Part shown: in pieces, positions 1 through 8,270 of the stretch
Position numbering within the stretch: position 1 is the first letter of the stretch
Layout: each line of letters opens with the position of its first letter
Source of the DNA: UBA1444 sp964601085
GTDB lineage: Bacteria; Bacillota; Negativicutes; UBA1444
Assembly (NCBI GenBank): GCA_964601085.1
Contig: CAZRLN010000001.1
Span: 124,001-188,000, forward strand
DNA: 64,000 bases
Direction: 5' to 3'
Program-made: the position numbers and the translations under genes
Notes under the pieces: generated by a model
What the model was told of the DNA's origin: nothing
Database searches by the model: none
The model's input: only the letters and a program-made list of their open reading frames with translations

Positions 1-2
1 TG

Positions 3-1589
3 GTCGCTTTGTTTGGCGCGGATGTCGTTCCCATGGAGATGGCGGGTATCCAGTCTGGCCGTATCAGCCGGGGACATCGGGTTCTGGGAGCGGGGGCTGT
101 AGCTGTTTCGACAGCGGCGGATTACGTTTCACAAATGCGGGCTAATTTTGTCATTGTGGATCAAGAAGAGCGCCGCGCGTTGATTCGCAGCCAAGTGGAA
201 GCATTGGCGGTGGCTCAGGGCGGAACGGCAACCATCGACGCCGAACTTTTGGAAGAAGTGTTATTTTTAGTTGAATATCCGACCGCATTATGCGGGCGGT
301 TTGAAGAAAAGTATCTTGATTTGCCGCCGGATGCCATTATTACGCCGATGCGCGAACATCAACGTTATTTTCCGGTATTCAGCGCGGAAGGAAAGCTGTA
401 CCCGGTGTTTATTACAGTGCGAAATGGTGGAACGGAGTTTATCGATAATGTCCGGCATGGTAACGAAAGGGTACTGCGGGCCCGGTTGGCTGACGCACGG
501 TTCTTTTATGACGAGGACCGCAAGGCGCCCTTGGGCGAGCGTGTGGAAAAACTAAAAACGATCGTATTTCAGGAAGGCCTTGGCACCATGTACGACAAAG
601 CGCAACGCCTCAAAAGATTGTCGGCGGCAATCGCCGGGCAAATGGGCGTGGCCGCTTCGGAACTGCCGATGGTGGAACGCGCGGCGGAACTGGCGAAAGC
701 CGACCTGGTGACCGGAATGGTCTGTGAGTTTACGGAACTGCAGGGGGTTATGGGGGAGGAATATGCCCGCCTATCCGGAGAATCCCCGACAGTGGCCAAA
801 GCAATTTTTGAACATTATCTGCCACGGTTTGCCGGAGATATTTTGCCAGGGACTGCTGCCGGACGGGCTGTTGCCATTGCCGACAAATTGGATAATATCG
901 TTACCACTTTTAGCCGGGGACTTGTTCCTACCGGTTCCCAGGATCCTTATGCCTTGCGGCGGCAGGCTCTTGGGGTAGTGAACATTCTCATTGATGGGAA
1001 AATATCCTTGTCACTGGCGGCTATGGCGAAGAACGCCATGGAGCTGGCTGGATTGATGGACCCAAGCAAACAACAGCAGGTGCTGGATAGCTTTAAGGAG
1101 TTTTTCCGTTTGCGTCTGAAGAACGTGTTGGGAGACGCCGGCGTTCGGTATGATGTTATCGATGCTCTGTTGGCGACCGAAACGGATGACATTTATGACG
1201 CCTGGCTGCGGGCGAAGGCGATGGCTTCCCCGGAAGGGATCGCTGCGATGGAACGGGCTGTCGAAGCTTTCACCCGTGCAGTCAATCTTGCCGGCAAGAC
1301 GGAATGCGAAACGATTGAGGAGTCCTTGTTTGAGACTGCTGCGGAAACAGCTCTGTATCAAGCTAGCCAAGCCGCTAAAACAAAGATTGACGGCGCTGTG
1401 CAGTCTCGGGCGTATCTGGAGGCATTACAGATTGTTGCTGAACTGGCTGAACCGATTGATGCCTTTTTTGCCGCCGTGATGGTTATGGTCGATGATGCCA
1501 GGGTACGGGATAATCGGTTGGCGTTGCTGCGAAGCATCAGTTCTCTCACGCGGACAATCGCCGACTTCAGCAAAATTGTGCCGCAATAG
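3..1589 (+). CDS. glyS: glycyl-tRNA synthetase beta subunit (5' truncated by window edge)
   Basis: The reading frame is open through the left edge, so the true start lies outside. About 528 codons remain of a family length near 690. GlyS is the large subunit of the bacterial heterotetrameric glycyl-tRNA synthetase, which charges tRNA-Gly in the cytoplasm. The GlyS segment GRISRGHR sits near the start of the fragment, and a C-terminal DALR-type anticodon-binding region follows (RYDVIDALLA about two thirds of the way in). The alpha subunit glyQ would be expected just upstream. A terminator follows 55 bases after the stop. Confidence 0.95.
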   Translation, partial: VALFGADVVPMEMAGIQSGRISRGHRVLGAGAVAVSTAADYVSQMRANFVIVDQEERRALIRSQVEALAVAQGGTATIDAELLEEVLFLVEYPTALCGRFEEKYLDLPPDAIITPMREHQRYFPVFSAEGKLYPVFITVRNGGTEFIDNVRHGNERVLRARLADARFFYDEDRKAPLGERVEKLKTIVFQEGLGTMYDKAQRLKRLSAAIAGQMGVAASELPMVERAAELAKADLVTGMVCEFTELQGVMGEEYARLSGESPTVAKAIFEHYLPRFAGDILPGTAAGRAVAIADKLDNIVTTFSRGLVPTGSQDPYALRRQALGVVNILIDGKISLSLAAMAKNAMELAGLMDPSKQQQVLDSFKEFFRLRLKNVLGDAGVRYDVIDALLATETDDIYDAWLRAKAMASPEGIAAMERAVEAFTRAVNLAGKTECETIEESLFETAAETALYQASQAAKTKIDGAVQSRAYLEALQIVAELAEPIDAFFAAVMVMVDDARVRDNRLALLRSISSLTRTIADFSKIVPQ

Positions 1590-1642
1590 GCGGATAGTTT
1601 TCTTGGCAAGGGTTTCAATTCACTAACATGATTACATCTTTT

Positions 1643-1678
1643 GACCGGAGTCGAGCGTTTCAACTCCGGCCTTTTTTT
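1643..1678 (+). terminator. rho-independent terminator after glyS
   Basis: CCGGAGT (1645-1651) pairs with ACTCCGG (1663-1669), followed by seven T (1672-1678). It separates glyS from the ppsA module, so ppsA needs its own promoter. Confidence 0.8.
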
Positions 1679-1722
1679 GCCGCGAGGTGAAGCGTGAAAA
1701 AGTATGTGAAATAAATAATTAA

Positions 1723-1762
1723 AATATTTGCCAATATAGCATATGCTATATTGGCAAATATT
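1723..1762. promoter_or_regulatory. perfect 40-bp palindrome upstream of ppsA, candidate CcpN-type operator
   Basis: Bases 1723-1742 are the exact reverse complement of 1743-1762, with no loop and no mismatch. The centre carries TATGCTATATT (1742-1752) and its reverse complement (1733-1743). This fits the box TRTGHYATAYW that I recall for Bacillus CcpN. No T-run follows, so it is not a standard terminator. A candidate -10 hexamer TATGAT lies at 1769-1774, and the ppsA start at 1808. A CcpN-like regulator is encoded directly after ppsA. The operator role is inferred. Confidence 0.6.
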
Positions 1763-1807
1763 CGTATATATGATAACATTAAAAACGACAATAATTTAGG
1801 AGGCGGT

Positions 1808-4231
1808 ATGGTGATCGACAAGCATGCGGAAGATCAATGGGTATTGTGGTTTGATAATATCAACAGGGAAGATGTAGCTGTTGTTGGCGGTAAATCGGCA
1901 TCATTGGGCGAAATGACTTCCAGCACCGGAGTTCCGGTTCCTTATGGTTTCGCTACTACAGCTCAGGCCTATCGCGCCTTTCTTAAAGAAACAGGCTTGG
2001 ATCAAAAAATTAGCGAAATGATCGCGAACCTGACAAATGTTGAGGACAGCCGCCAACTGCGGGAAATCAGCGCCAGTATTCGACAGGCCATCGTTGATGC
2101 AAAGCTGCCGCTCTGTTTCGAACAGTCGATCCGACAAGCTTATGCTGAGCTGGCGGCGAAGGTTGGCGAAGAGAATCCTTTTGTGGCAGTGCGTTCCAGC
2201 GCGACTGCGGAGGATTTGCCAGATGCCAGTTTTGCCGGACAACAGGAGACATATTTGAATGTTCGGGGCGCCGAGGAAGTGGTCGAACGAGTCAAAGAAT
2301 GCTTTGCCTCGATGTTTACCGATCGTGCCGTATACTACCGGACAAAAAAGAATTTTAGCCATACGGAAGCCGCGCTAAGTGCCGTTGTTCAAATGATGGT
2401 GTTTTCTGCGGCGTCCGGAGTGATGTTTACTGTGAATGTCGTGAACGGCGACGACAAGAAAATTCTGATCGAAGGATCTTGGGGACTGGGCGAATATGTG
2501 GTGCAAGGAACCGTGACTCCCGACCATTTCTGGATCGCCAAAGAGAATCTGGAGATCGTGGAGCAATCTGTAAATGAAAAAGCAATACAACTGGTGCGCC
2601 GACCTGGGGGCGGAGTCGTCGAAAAACCGGTCCCGGAAGAACTAAAGAACATCCCCGTTCTTTCGGAAGATCAAATTCGGGAACTGGCCCGTTATGCCTT
2701 GGATATCGAGAAACATTATGGAACGTATATGGACATGGAGTGGGCTTTGGACGAGCGAACAAAAAAAATCTGGATTGTCCAGGCCCGTCCGGAAACCATC
2801 TGGTCCAATAAAAACAAACCGGCAGCCAATGAAAAGAAGGAGGTAGTGTCTGTGAAAAAAGAAGCGGAAGTCGCGCCTATCGCCGAAAGAAACATCTTGG
2901 TTAAAGGATTGCCAGCCAGCCCGGGCCGTGTGAGCGGAATCGCCCATGTGATTTTGTCGCCGAACCTGATTGATAATTTTAAAGAAGGCGAAATTTTGGT
3001 TACAGAGATGACGGCTCCAGATTGGGTACCGGCGATGAAAAAAGCTAAAGCGATCGTGACGGATTCCGGCGGAATGACCTGCCATGCTTCCATTGTCAGT
3101 CGTGAACTGGGCATTCCTTGCGTAGTCGGAACGAAAAGCCGCGGCAAATCTGCTACAACCACAATTCAAACAGGAATGCAGATCACGGTGGATGCGACAA
3201 ATGGCGTTATTTATGAAGGCGTGATCAGCGATCTGGTGGCCACGCCGCGCCCAGCCGAGGCTGGTCCGGGATTTGCCGTGGAAACGTTCCCGGTGACAGG
3301 AACAAAAATATATATGAATTTGGGAGATCCGGATCTGGCTGCTCGTTACGCACCGTTGCCTTCCGATGGAATCGGCCTGATGCGGGAGGAATTTATCTGG
3401 ACTACGTTTATCCATGAACATCCGATGTATTTGATTGAAATGAATCAACCGGACCGAGTGGTGAATGTGCTTGCGGATGCTTTTCGGAAAGTTGCGCAAG
3501 CGATGGCGCCGCGCCCTGTTACCCTGCGATTCAGTGATTTTAAATCCAGCGAATATCGTGACCTGAAAGGCGGAGACAAATACGAACCGGCCGAACCGAG
3601 TTCGCTGTTGGGTTGGCGCGGAGCTTCCCGGTATTATGACCCGGCCTACATTGAAGCCTTCCGCCTTGAACTGCAGGCAGTGAGAAAAGTTCGTGAAGAA
3701 TTCGGGTTTAAAAACTTGCATGTCATGATTCCATTTTGCCGAACCGTGGACGAAGCCGCGAAGGTTACCGCCCTTATGGCGGAAGAGGGACTGCGCCGCG
3801 GTCCGGACTTCAAAGTATGGCTAATGGCGGAGATTCCATCAAATATCATTTTGGCCGATCAATTCAATCAATATGTGGATGGCTATTCCATCGGCTCCAA
3901 TGACCTGACCATGTTGGTTCTGGGGTGCGATCGGGACAATGACAGTGTCGCCGGTATATTTGATGAACGAAATCTGGCCGTCAAACGATCAATCCGGCAT
4001 TTGATCGAAGTGGCGCATCGAGATGGAAAGACTGTATCCATTTGCGGCCAGGCACCCAGCGTTTATCCGGATTTCACGGAATTCCTGATCCGGAGCGGAA
4101 TCGATTCGATATCGGTAAATCCCGACGCTGTCAAGGCAGCTAAACATTGGGTGGCGCAAATTGAACAAAGAATAATTTTAGAGAAGGTTACAGGCAGGGG
4201 ACTGGCGGAAAATAGCGAATATACATGGTAG
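1808..4231 (+). CDS. ppsA: phosphoenolpyruvate synthase
   Basis: Converts pyruvate plus ATP to PEP, AMP and phosphate in gluconeogenesis. The start is ATG 1808, preceded by TAGGAGG; an upstream in-frame TTG at 1751 falls inside the palindrome and has no ribosome binding site. The protein is 807 residues, a normal PpsA length: an N-terminal ATP-grasp domain (about 1-350), the swivelling phosphohistidine domain with GGMTCHAS (catalytic His426, regulatory-type Thr424), and a C-terminal PEP/pyruvate barrel with CGQAPS (Cys746). His and Cys positions match E. coli PpsA (421 and 751). It is followed by a CcpN-like regulator and by PpsR, which in the family phosphorylates the Thr two residues before the catalytic His. 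Expression and activity therefore both appear controlled by neighbours. Confidence 0.95.
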   Translation: MVIDKHAEDQWVLWFDNINREDVAVVGGKSASLGEMTSSTGVPVPYGFATTAQAYRAFLKETGLDQKISEMIANLTNVEDSRQLREISASIRQAIVDAKLPLCFEQSIRQAYAELAAKVGEENPFVAVRSSATAEDLPDASFAGQQETYLNVRGAEEVVERVKECFASMFTDRAVYYRTKKNFSHTEAALSAVVQMMVFSAASGVMFTVNVVNGDDKKILIEGSWGLGEYVVQGTVTPDHFWIAKENLEIVEQSVNEKAIQLVRRPGGGVVEKPVPEELKNIPVLSEDQIRELARYALDIEKHYGTYMDMEWALDERTKKIWIVQARPETIWSNKNKPAANEKKEVVSVKKEAEVAPIAERNILVKGLPASPGRVSGIAHVILSPNLIDNFKEGEILVTEMTAPDWVPAMKKAKAIVTDSGGMTCHASIVSRELGIPCVVGTKSRGKSATTTIQTGMQITVDATNGVIYEGVISDLVATPRPAEAGPGFAVETFPVTGTKIYMNLGDPDLAARYAPLPSDGIGLMREEFIWTTFIHEHPMYLIEMNQPDRVVNVLADAFRKVAQAMAPRPVTLRFSDFKSSEYRDLKGGDKYEPAEPSSLLGWRGASRYYDPAYIEAFRLELQAVRKVREEFGFKNLHVMIPFCRTVDEAAKVTALMAEEGLRRGPDFKVWLMAEIPSNIILADQFNQYVDGYSIGSNDLTMLVLGCDRDNDSVAGIFDERNLAVKRSIRHLIEVAHRDGKTVSICGQAPSVYPDFTEFLIRSGIDSISVNPDAVKAAKHWVAQIEQRIILEKVTGRGLAENSEYTW

Positions 4232-4249
4232 TATGGATCTCAGAGAGGA

Positions 4250-4900
4250 GTGGTTTCCATTCTACTTACGCCGCGACAGGATAAAATAATTGAAATGGTC
4301 AAAGAGGGCGGCCCATTGACGGGGGAGCAACTTGCCGAACGACTGGGTGTGAGCCGGGCGGCGTTGCGTCCTGACCTTGCGATACTCATTATGTCCGGCA
4401 TACTTGACGCACGGCCAAAAGTCGGATATTATTACACAGGCAAGGGCGCTTTCAGCATGTTGACGGAGGAAATAGCCCGTTATAAAGTGCGGGATATTCA
4501 GTCCGTGCCGGTTGTTGTGGCTTCGACGGCCAGCGCCTATGATACCATTGTGACGATGTTTCTCGAAGACGTCGGGACGGTGTTCGTGGTGGAACCGGGC
4601 GGCATACTGAGAGGCGTTGTTTCACGGAAGGATTTGTTAAAGGTTGCGATGGGAAGTCGCGATCTGCAAAAAATTCCGGTGAAGGTATTGATGACCGGGA
4701 TGTCGAAAATGATAATGACCGATCCGGAAGAACCTGTTCTTGCGGCGGCGAAAAAGCTGGTGGATGGAGAAGTTGACAGCCTGCCGGTGGTTCGCTCGCT
4801 GGGCTCCGAAGAAGAAAAGACGTTCGAAGTGATCGGCCGGTTGACCAAAACCAATATTACCCGGTTGCTTGTCGAAATGGGACAGGGAAAAAGGAGGTAA
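4250..4900 (+). CDS. ccpN: HTH plus tandem CBS-domain regulator, CcpN/YqzB family
   Basis: Residues about 8-60 form a winged HTH of the type seen in B. subtilis CcpN (TPRQDKIIEMVKEGGPLTGE, then SRAALRPDLAIL and ARPKVGYYYTGK), followed by two CBS domains (about 80-140 and 145-210). Its 216 residues match CcpN length. CcpN represses gluconeogenic genes in response to nucleotide status. Here it sits between ppsA and ppsR, and a palindrome with CcpN-like boxes precedes ppsA. Start is uncertain: GTG 4250 matches family length, but AGGAG (4246-4250) overlaps it; an ATT at 4259 has ideal 8-base spacing. Repression of ppsA is inferred. Confidence 0.85.
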   Translation: MVSILLTPRQDKIIEMVKEGGPLTGEQLAERLGVSRAALRPDLAILIMSGILDARPKVGYYYTGKGAFSMLTEEIARYKVRDIQSVPVVVASTASAYDTIVTMFLEDVGTVFVVEPGGILRGVVSRKDLLKVAMGSRDLQKIPVKVLMTGMSKMIMTDPEEPVLAAAKKLVDGEVDSLPVVRSLGSEEEKTFEVIGRLTKTNITRLLVEMGQGKRR

Positions 4901-4914
4901 CCGTCATAGCCGCT

Positions 4915-5721
4915 TTGCCTATCATTTATGCGTTGTCCGATTCTATCGGCGAAACTGCGGAAATGGTCGCCCGCGCTACGGCCAGCCAATTTGATTCTGG
5001 AAAGTTCGACATTGTCAGGATTCCGTATATTACGTCGTCGGTCCAGATCAAGGAGACTTTGCGCGAAGCCTCAAAGCATCCGTGCGTAATTTGTCATACC
5101 TTGGTATCTCCGGACTTGCGGGATGCCTTACTGGAAGAGGCCAAAAAGTATGATTTGGTGACGGTCGATATTATGGGACCGATGATTCGGGCTATTCAAT
5201 CGGTTTCGGACATGACGCCGAAATTGAAACCCGGCTTGATTCACATGCTGGACCAGGATTATTTCAAACGTGTGGAAGCGATGGAGTTCGCCGTTAAATA
5301 CGACGACGGAAAGAATCCTTGGGGATTACTAAAAGCAGACTTGATTCTGGTGGGAGTATCCCGGACTTCGAAGACACCGCTTAGCATGTATTTGGCCCAG
5401 AAAAAAATCAAGGTTGCCAATGTACCCCTTGTGCCGGAAGTTCCGCCACCGGATGAACTTTTTCAGGTGTCGCCGCAGAAAGTTGTGGGCTTGATCATTG
5501 ATTCCCGAAAACTGAACGAGATCCGGGCTGAACGTCTGAAAATAATGCGATTGCCGCCAGACGCCAATTATGCCACACTGAACCGGATTGGCGAAGAATT
5601 GGAATATGCCATGAAAATTATGGATCGAATCGGTTGCCCGATCATCGACGTTTCGAACAAGGCTATTGAAGAAACTGCCAATAAGATTATGGAACTTGTG
5701 TTCAAAAACGGGCGTGCTTAG
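4915..5721 (+). CDS. ppsR: PEP synthase regulatory protein (ADP-dependent kinase / pyrophosphorylase, DUF299)
   Basis: Bifunctional enzyme of the PSRP family that inactivates PEP synthase by ADP-dependent phosphorylation of the active-site Thr and reactivates it by Pi-dependent dephosphorylation. The family P-loop GVSRTSKT is at residues 147-154, followed by PLSMYLA. N-terminal IIYALSDSIGETAE is also typical. Length of 268 residues is normal. The nearest standard start is TTG 4915, 17 bases after AGGAGG (4892-4897); an in-frame ATA at 4906 lies exactly 8 bases after that motif and would add three residues. Immediate linkage to ppsA identifies the target as PEP synthase rather than pyruvate phosphate dikinase. 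Confidence 0.92.
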   Translation: MPIIYALSDSIGETAEMVARATASQFDSGKFDIVRIPYITSSVQIKETLREASKHPCVICHTLVSPDLRDALLEEAKKYDLVTVDIMGPMIRAIQSVSDMTPKLKPGLIHMLDQDYFKRVEAMEFAVKYDDGKNPWGLLKADLILVGVSRTSKTPLSMYLAQKKIKVANVPLVPEVPPPDELFQVSPQKVVGLIIDSRKLNEIRAERLKIMRLPPDANYATLNRIGEELEYAMKIMDRIGCPIIDVSNKAIEETANKIMELVFKNGRA

Positions 5722-5741
5722 AAAACACAGCGAGGATATAG

Positions 5742-5774
5742 AAAATCCCGGCCAATGTGACCGGGATTTTTTTA
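5742..5774. terminator. bidirectional terminator between ppsR and lptA-like gene
   Basis: AAAATCCCGG (5742-5751) pairs with CCGGGATTTT (5761-5770) over 10 bp. T-runs follow on both strands, serving the two convergent genes. Confidence 0.88.
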
Positions 5775-6266
5775 TCAGTTTACAAATTCTTTCGTTTCCA
5801 CATTGTATTTCACAAGGTCTGCGCCGACGGGAACCTGACCGGCTTGAACAACTTTTACGTTGCCTTTGAATTCAGCTATCTTTGTTTTCCAGTTGTAATC
5901 GACGCTGTCGGCGGTAATTTGCAGGTCCGGACGTTGGAAGTCCGCGCCTCCTTCAATCATGGCGGAGTTTTTTCCAAACACGACATAGGCGGATTCACCT
6001 TTAAACGAGACATCATCCTGTTTCAGTGTCCAGCCGCCGGTTCCCCAGAATTCCAGAGTGGATAATTTGACTCGCGCCTTGTCTCCGGCAATAAAGCCAT
6101 TGTTGAGATGGATTACGATATTGCCGCTGATGATATATTGACCGGTTTCCACATCAAAATACTGTTTGTCGGCGCGGAAATATTTATTGTTGACAGCGGC
6201 AAAACCGACAGAAGATAAAGTTGTCAACAATAACACCGCAATAAGGAAAATTCGTAATTGTTTCAT
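5775..6266 (-). CDS. LptA/OstA-like periplasmic protein
   Basis: A 163-residue protein starting at ATG 6266, which has GCGAGG eight bases upstream; an earlier in-frame ATG lacks this. Residues 1-24 form a signal peptide (MKQLRIFLIAVLLL, cleavage near GFAA). The rest is a repeating beta-strand pattern of the OstA N-terminal fold, with phrases such as GQYIISGNIVIHL, RPDLQITADSVDYNW and IAEFKGNVKVVQ. LptA proteins bridge the periplasm in LPS export. Finding one in a genome with Firmicute gene order supports a diderm Negativicutes host. It stands alone here, without lptB or lptC, so it may be an LptA paralogue rather than the export component itself. Confidence 0.7.
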   Translation of the reverse strand: MKQLRIFLIAVLLLTTLSSVGFAAVNNKYFRADKQYFDVETGQYIISGNIVIHLNNGFIAGDKARVKLSTLEFWGTGGWTLKQDDVSFKGESAYVVFGKNSAMIEGGADFQRPDLQITADSVDYNWKTKIAEFKGNVKVVQAGQVPVGADLVKYNVETKEFVN

Positions 6267-6313
6267 GGGAAAAACCTCGCTTTTATTTGGCAATAGAAGA
6301 ACCGTTACTGCTT

Positions 6314-6322
6314 ATTATAGCA
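6314..6322 (-). promoter_or_regulatory. extended -10 promoter for the lptA-like gene
   Basis: On the minus strand TGCTATAAT (6322-6314) is a perfect extended -10 element, about 48 bases before the ATG. No good -35 hexamer is visible. Confidence 0.5.
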
Positions 6323-6445
6323 AAAAATAATATCCATGTGCTGGAATTTTCGTGCTTGACTTCGCAGAATGTGAGGAATGGGATTTTTGAAAAAATATTA
6401 TTTTTGGCAGGATACCCGAACTTTATATCGAATAATAAAGACATT

Positions 6446-8236
6446 ATGATAAGATATTCCGCTTCCGACGATTTTATCGAAAAGTTGCGGGCGCAGGCTG
6501 ATATCGTTACGGTTGTATCAGATTACGTCCCTCTGACGAAAAAAGGTCGGAATTATTGGGGTTGTTGTCCGTTTCATCAGGAGAAAACCCCGTCTTTTTC
6601 CGTGGCGCCCGACAAAGGGTTTTTTTATTGTTTTGGTTGCCAGGCTGGCGGCGATGCTTTTCGCTTTATAATGAAAATTGAAAACATTGGATTTAGTGAA
6701 GCGGTGAAGCTGCTGGCGCAAAAAATGAATATTCCGGTGCCGGAAAAGGAACGATCTGAGGCGGAACGGCAAAGAGATCAAGAGCGGGAAGATGTTTTCC
6801 ACGCCAATGCGCTGGCCCGGGATTTTTTTCACGCCTGTTTACTAAAGTCGCCGTTAGGGATCTATGCGCTTTCGTATTTGGCGGAGCGAGGGGTGTCTAT
6901 CGAAACGGCGCAGAACTTGAAATTGGGTTTTGCTCCGGATGATTGGAGCAAATTGGCCAATGCCTTGCAAAAACGCGGAGTTCAGCCAACGACTCTGGTC
7001 AAGGCTGGTTTGGCGGTTCCAAGGTCACGAGAAGGGATTTATGATCGCTTTCGGAATCGAATCATGTTTCCGATTGAAGATATTCGGGAACGGGTGATTG
7101 GATTTGGCGGCAGGGTTATGGATGATTCACAGCCCAAGTATCTCAATAGCCCTGAAAGTCCTGTGTTTAGTAAAAAACATGTGCTGTACAACATTTCGCG
7201 GGCCTATCGTGCGATCAAGGAAGCGGGGCAGGCGATCGTGGTCGAAGGATATATGGACGCCATCGCTTTGGACAGCCATGGGATTCGGAATGTAGTCGCT
7301 TCCCTGGGCACTTCCTTTACAACGGATCAAGCCCGCCTGATCCGCCACTATGCTCCGGAGATTGTCTTTGCCTATGACGGAGATGCTGCGGGGCAGCATG
7401 CGACATTACGGGCTTTGTCCATAGTACGGACGAGTGGTGCAAACGTCAAAGTCGCATCCTTTCCAGGCGGCAAAGATCCGGATGAAGTGATTCGGAAGCA
7501 GGGCGTGGACGTTGTAAAAAAACATCTTGCTACCGCAGCCGGGTTGCTGGATTTCCAAATAGAACAGATATTGAAAAGCTCGAATTTTTCTGATCTGACC
7601 GGAAAAGTTTCGGTGGTGAACCAAGCGGTTCCCTATCTGGCGATGTCCGACAGCGCGGTGGAAGTCGATGCCCATATTGCCCGACTGGCCGAAAAACTGG
7701 GAATTGACGAAAGTTCAATTCGCAGTGAGTTGCGACGACATCGGGGACAAACGGAGCCTTTGCGTCCGGCGACCGTGCATGTTAGACGCAGCAACGACTC
7801 CCGCGAGGTTGTCGCGGAAGAATTTGTACTGCAACAGTTGCTTGAGCAACCGGAACGATTCGCAACGATTGCCGGGATTCTGTCGCCGGAGTACTTTCAA
7901 AGCGGATCACGCCGCAATCTGGCGCTGGCGATTTGGCAAAACTTTGCGGACGAAGGGACATTTCGTCCGGAAACATTGGTGGGCAGCCTTGATGAGGAGA
8001 CGGTTCAACTCCTGTCCCGATTGCTTCTGAAAGAAGAAAGAGGCTTGGATGGTTCGCAGGCTCTGGATGATTGCGTTCGTATTATTTTATTGGCCCGTTT
8101 AAATGCAGAGTATGAAGAGCACCGTATGAAAGCGGATTTGTTGTTGCGACAGGGAGATTCACAATATATGCAGGAATTATCGGATGCGCAGCGAATACTT
8201 ACAAAAATTAGCGATTTAACCAAAATGCAGGGTTAA
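6446..8236 (+). CDS. dnaG: DNA primase
   Basis: Synthesises RNA primers at the replication fork together with the replicative helicase. From ATG 6446 the protein has 596 residues, typical of DnaG; the frame is open further upstream but those codons do not resemble the family. The zinc-binding domain uses Cys41, His44, Cys62 and Cys65 (CPFH then CFGC). The TOPRIM core follows (VVEGYMDAIAL and FAYDGDAAG), then a C-terminal helicase-binding region. No strong Shine-Dalgarno motif precedes the start. rpoD lies 34 bases downstream, the classical dnaG-rpoD macromolecular-synthesis arrangement. Confidence 0.95.
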   Translation: MIRYSASDDFIEKLRAQADIVTVVSDYVPLTKKGRNYWGCCPFHQEKTPSFSVAPDKGFFYCFGCQAGGDAFRFIMKIENIGFSEAVKLLAQKMNIPVPEKERSEAERQRDQEREDVFHANALARDFFHACLLKSPLGIYALSYLAERGVSIETAQNLKLGFAPDDWSKLANALQKRGVQPTTLVKAGLAVPRSREGIYDRFRNRIMFPIEDIRERVIGFGGRVMDDSQPKYLNSPESPVFSKKHVLYNISRAYRAIKEAGQAIVVEGYMDAIALDSHGIRNVVASLGTSFTTDQARLIRHYAPEIVFAYDGDAAGQHATLRALSIVRTSGANVKVASFPGGKDPDEVIRKQGVDVVKKHLATAAGLLDFQIEQILKSSNFSDLTGKVSVVNQAVPYLAMSDSAVEVDAHIARLAEKLGIDESSIRSELRRHRGQTEPLRPATVHVRRSNDSREVVAEEFVLQQLLEQPERFATIAGILSPEYFQSGSRRNLALAIWQNFADEGTFRPETLVGSLDEETVQLLSRLLLKEERGLDGSQALDDCVRIILLARLNAEYEEHRMKADLLLRQGDSQYMQELSDAQRILTKISDLTKMQG

Positions 8237-8270
8237 CGGAAATTTGTTTGACAGCCGGAGGGAGTAGGGT

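Noticed and set aside
1751..1807. Longer ppsA reading from TTG 1751
   Set aside because: It begins inside the palindrome, has no ribosome binding site and the added residues do not resemble PpsA; ATG 1808 has TAGGAGG.
2642..3721. 359-codon open frame antisense to ppsA
   Set aside because: Low-complexity, Arg/His/Phe-rich translation typical of antisense shadow frames; ppsA on the other strand is certain.
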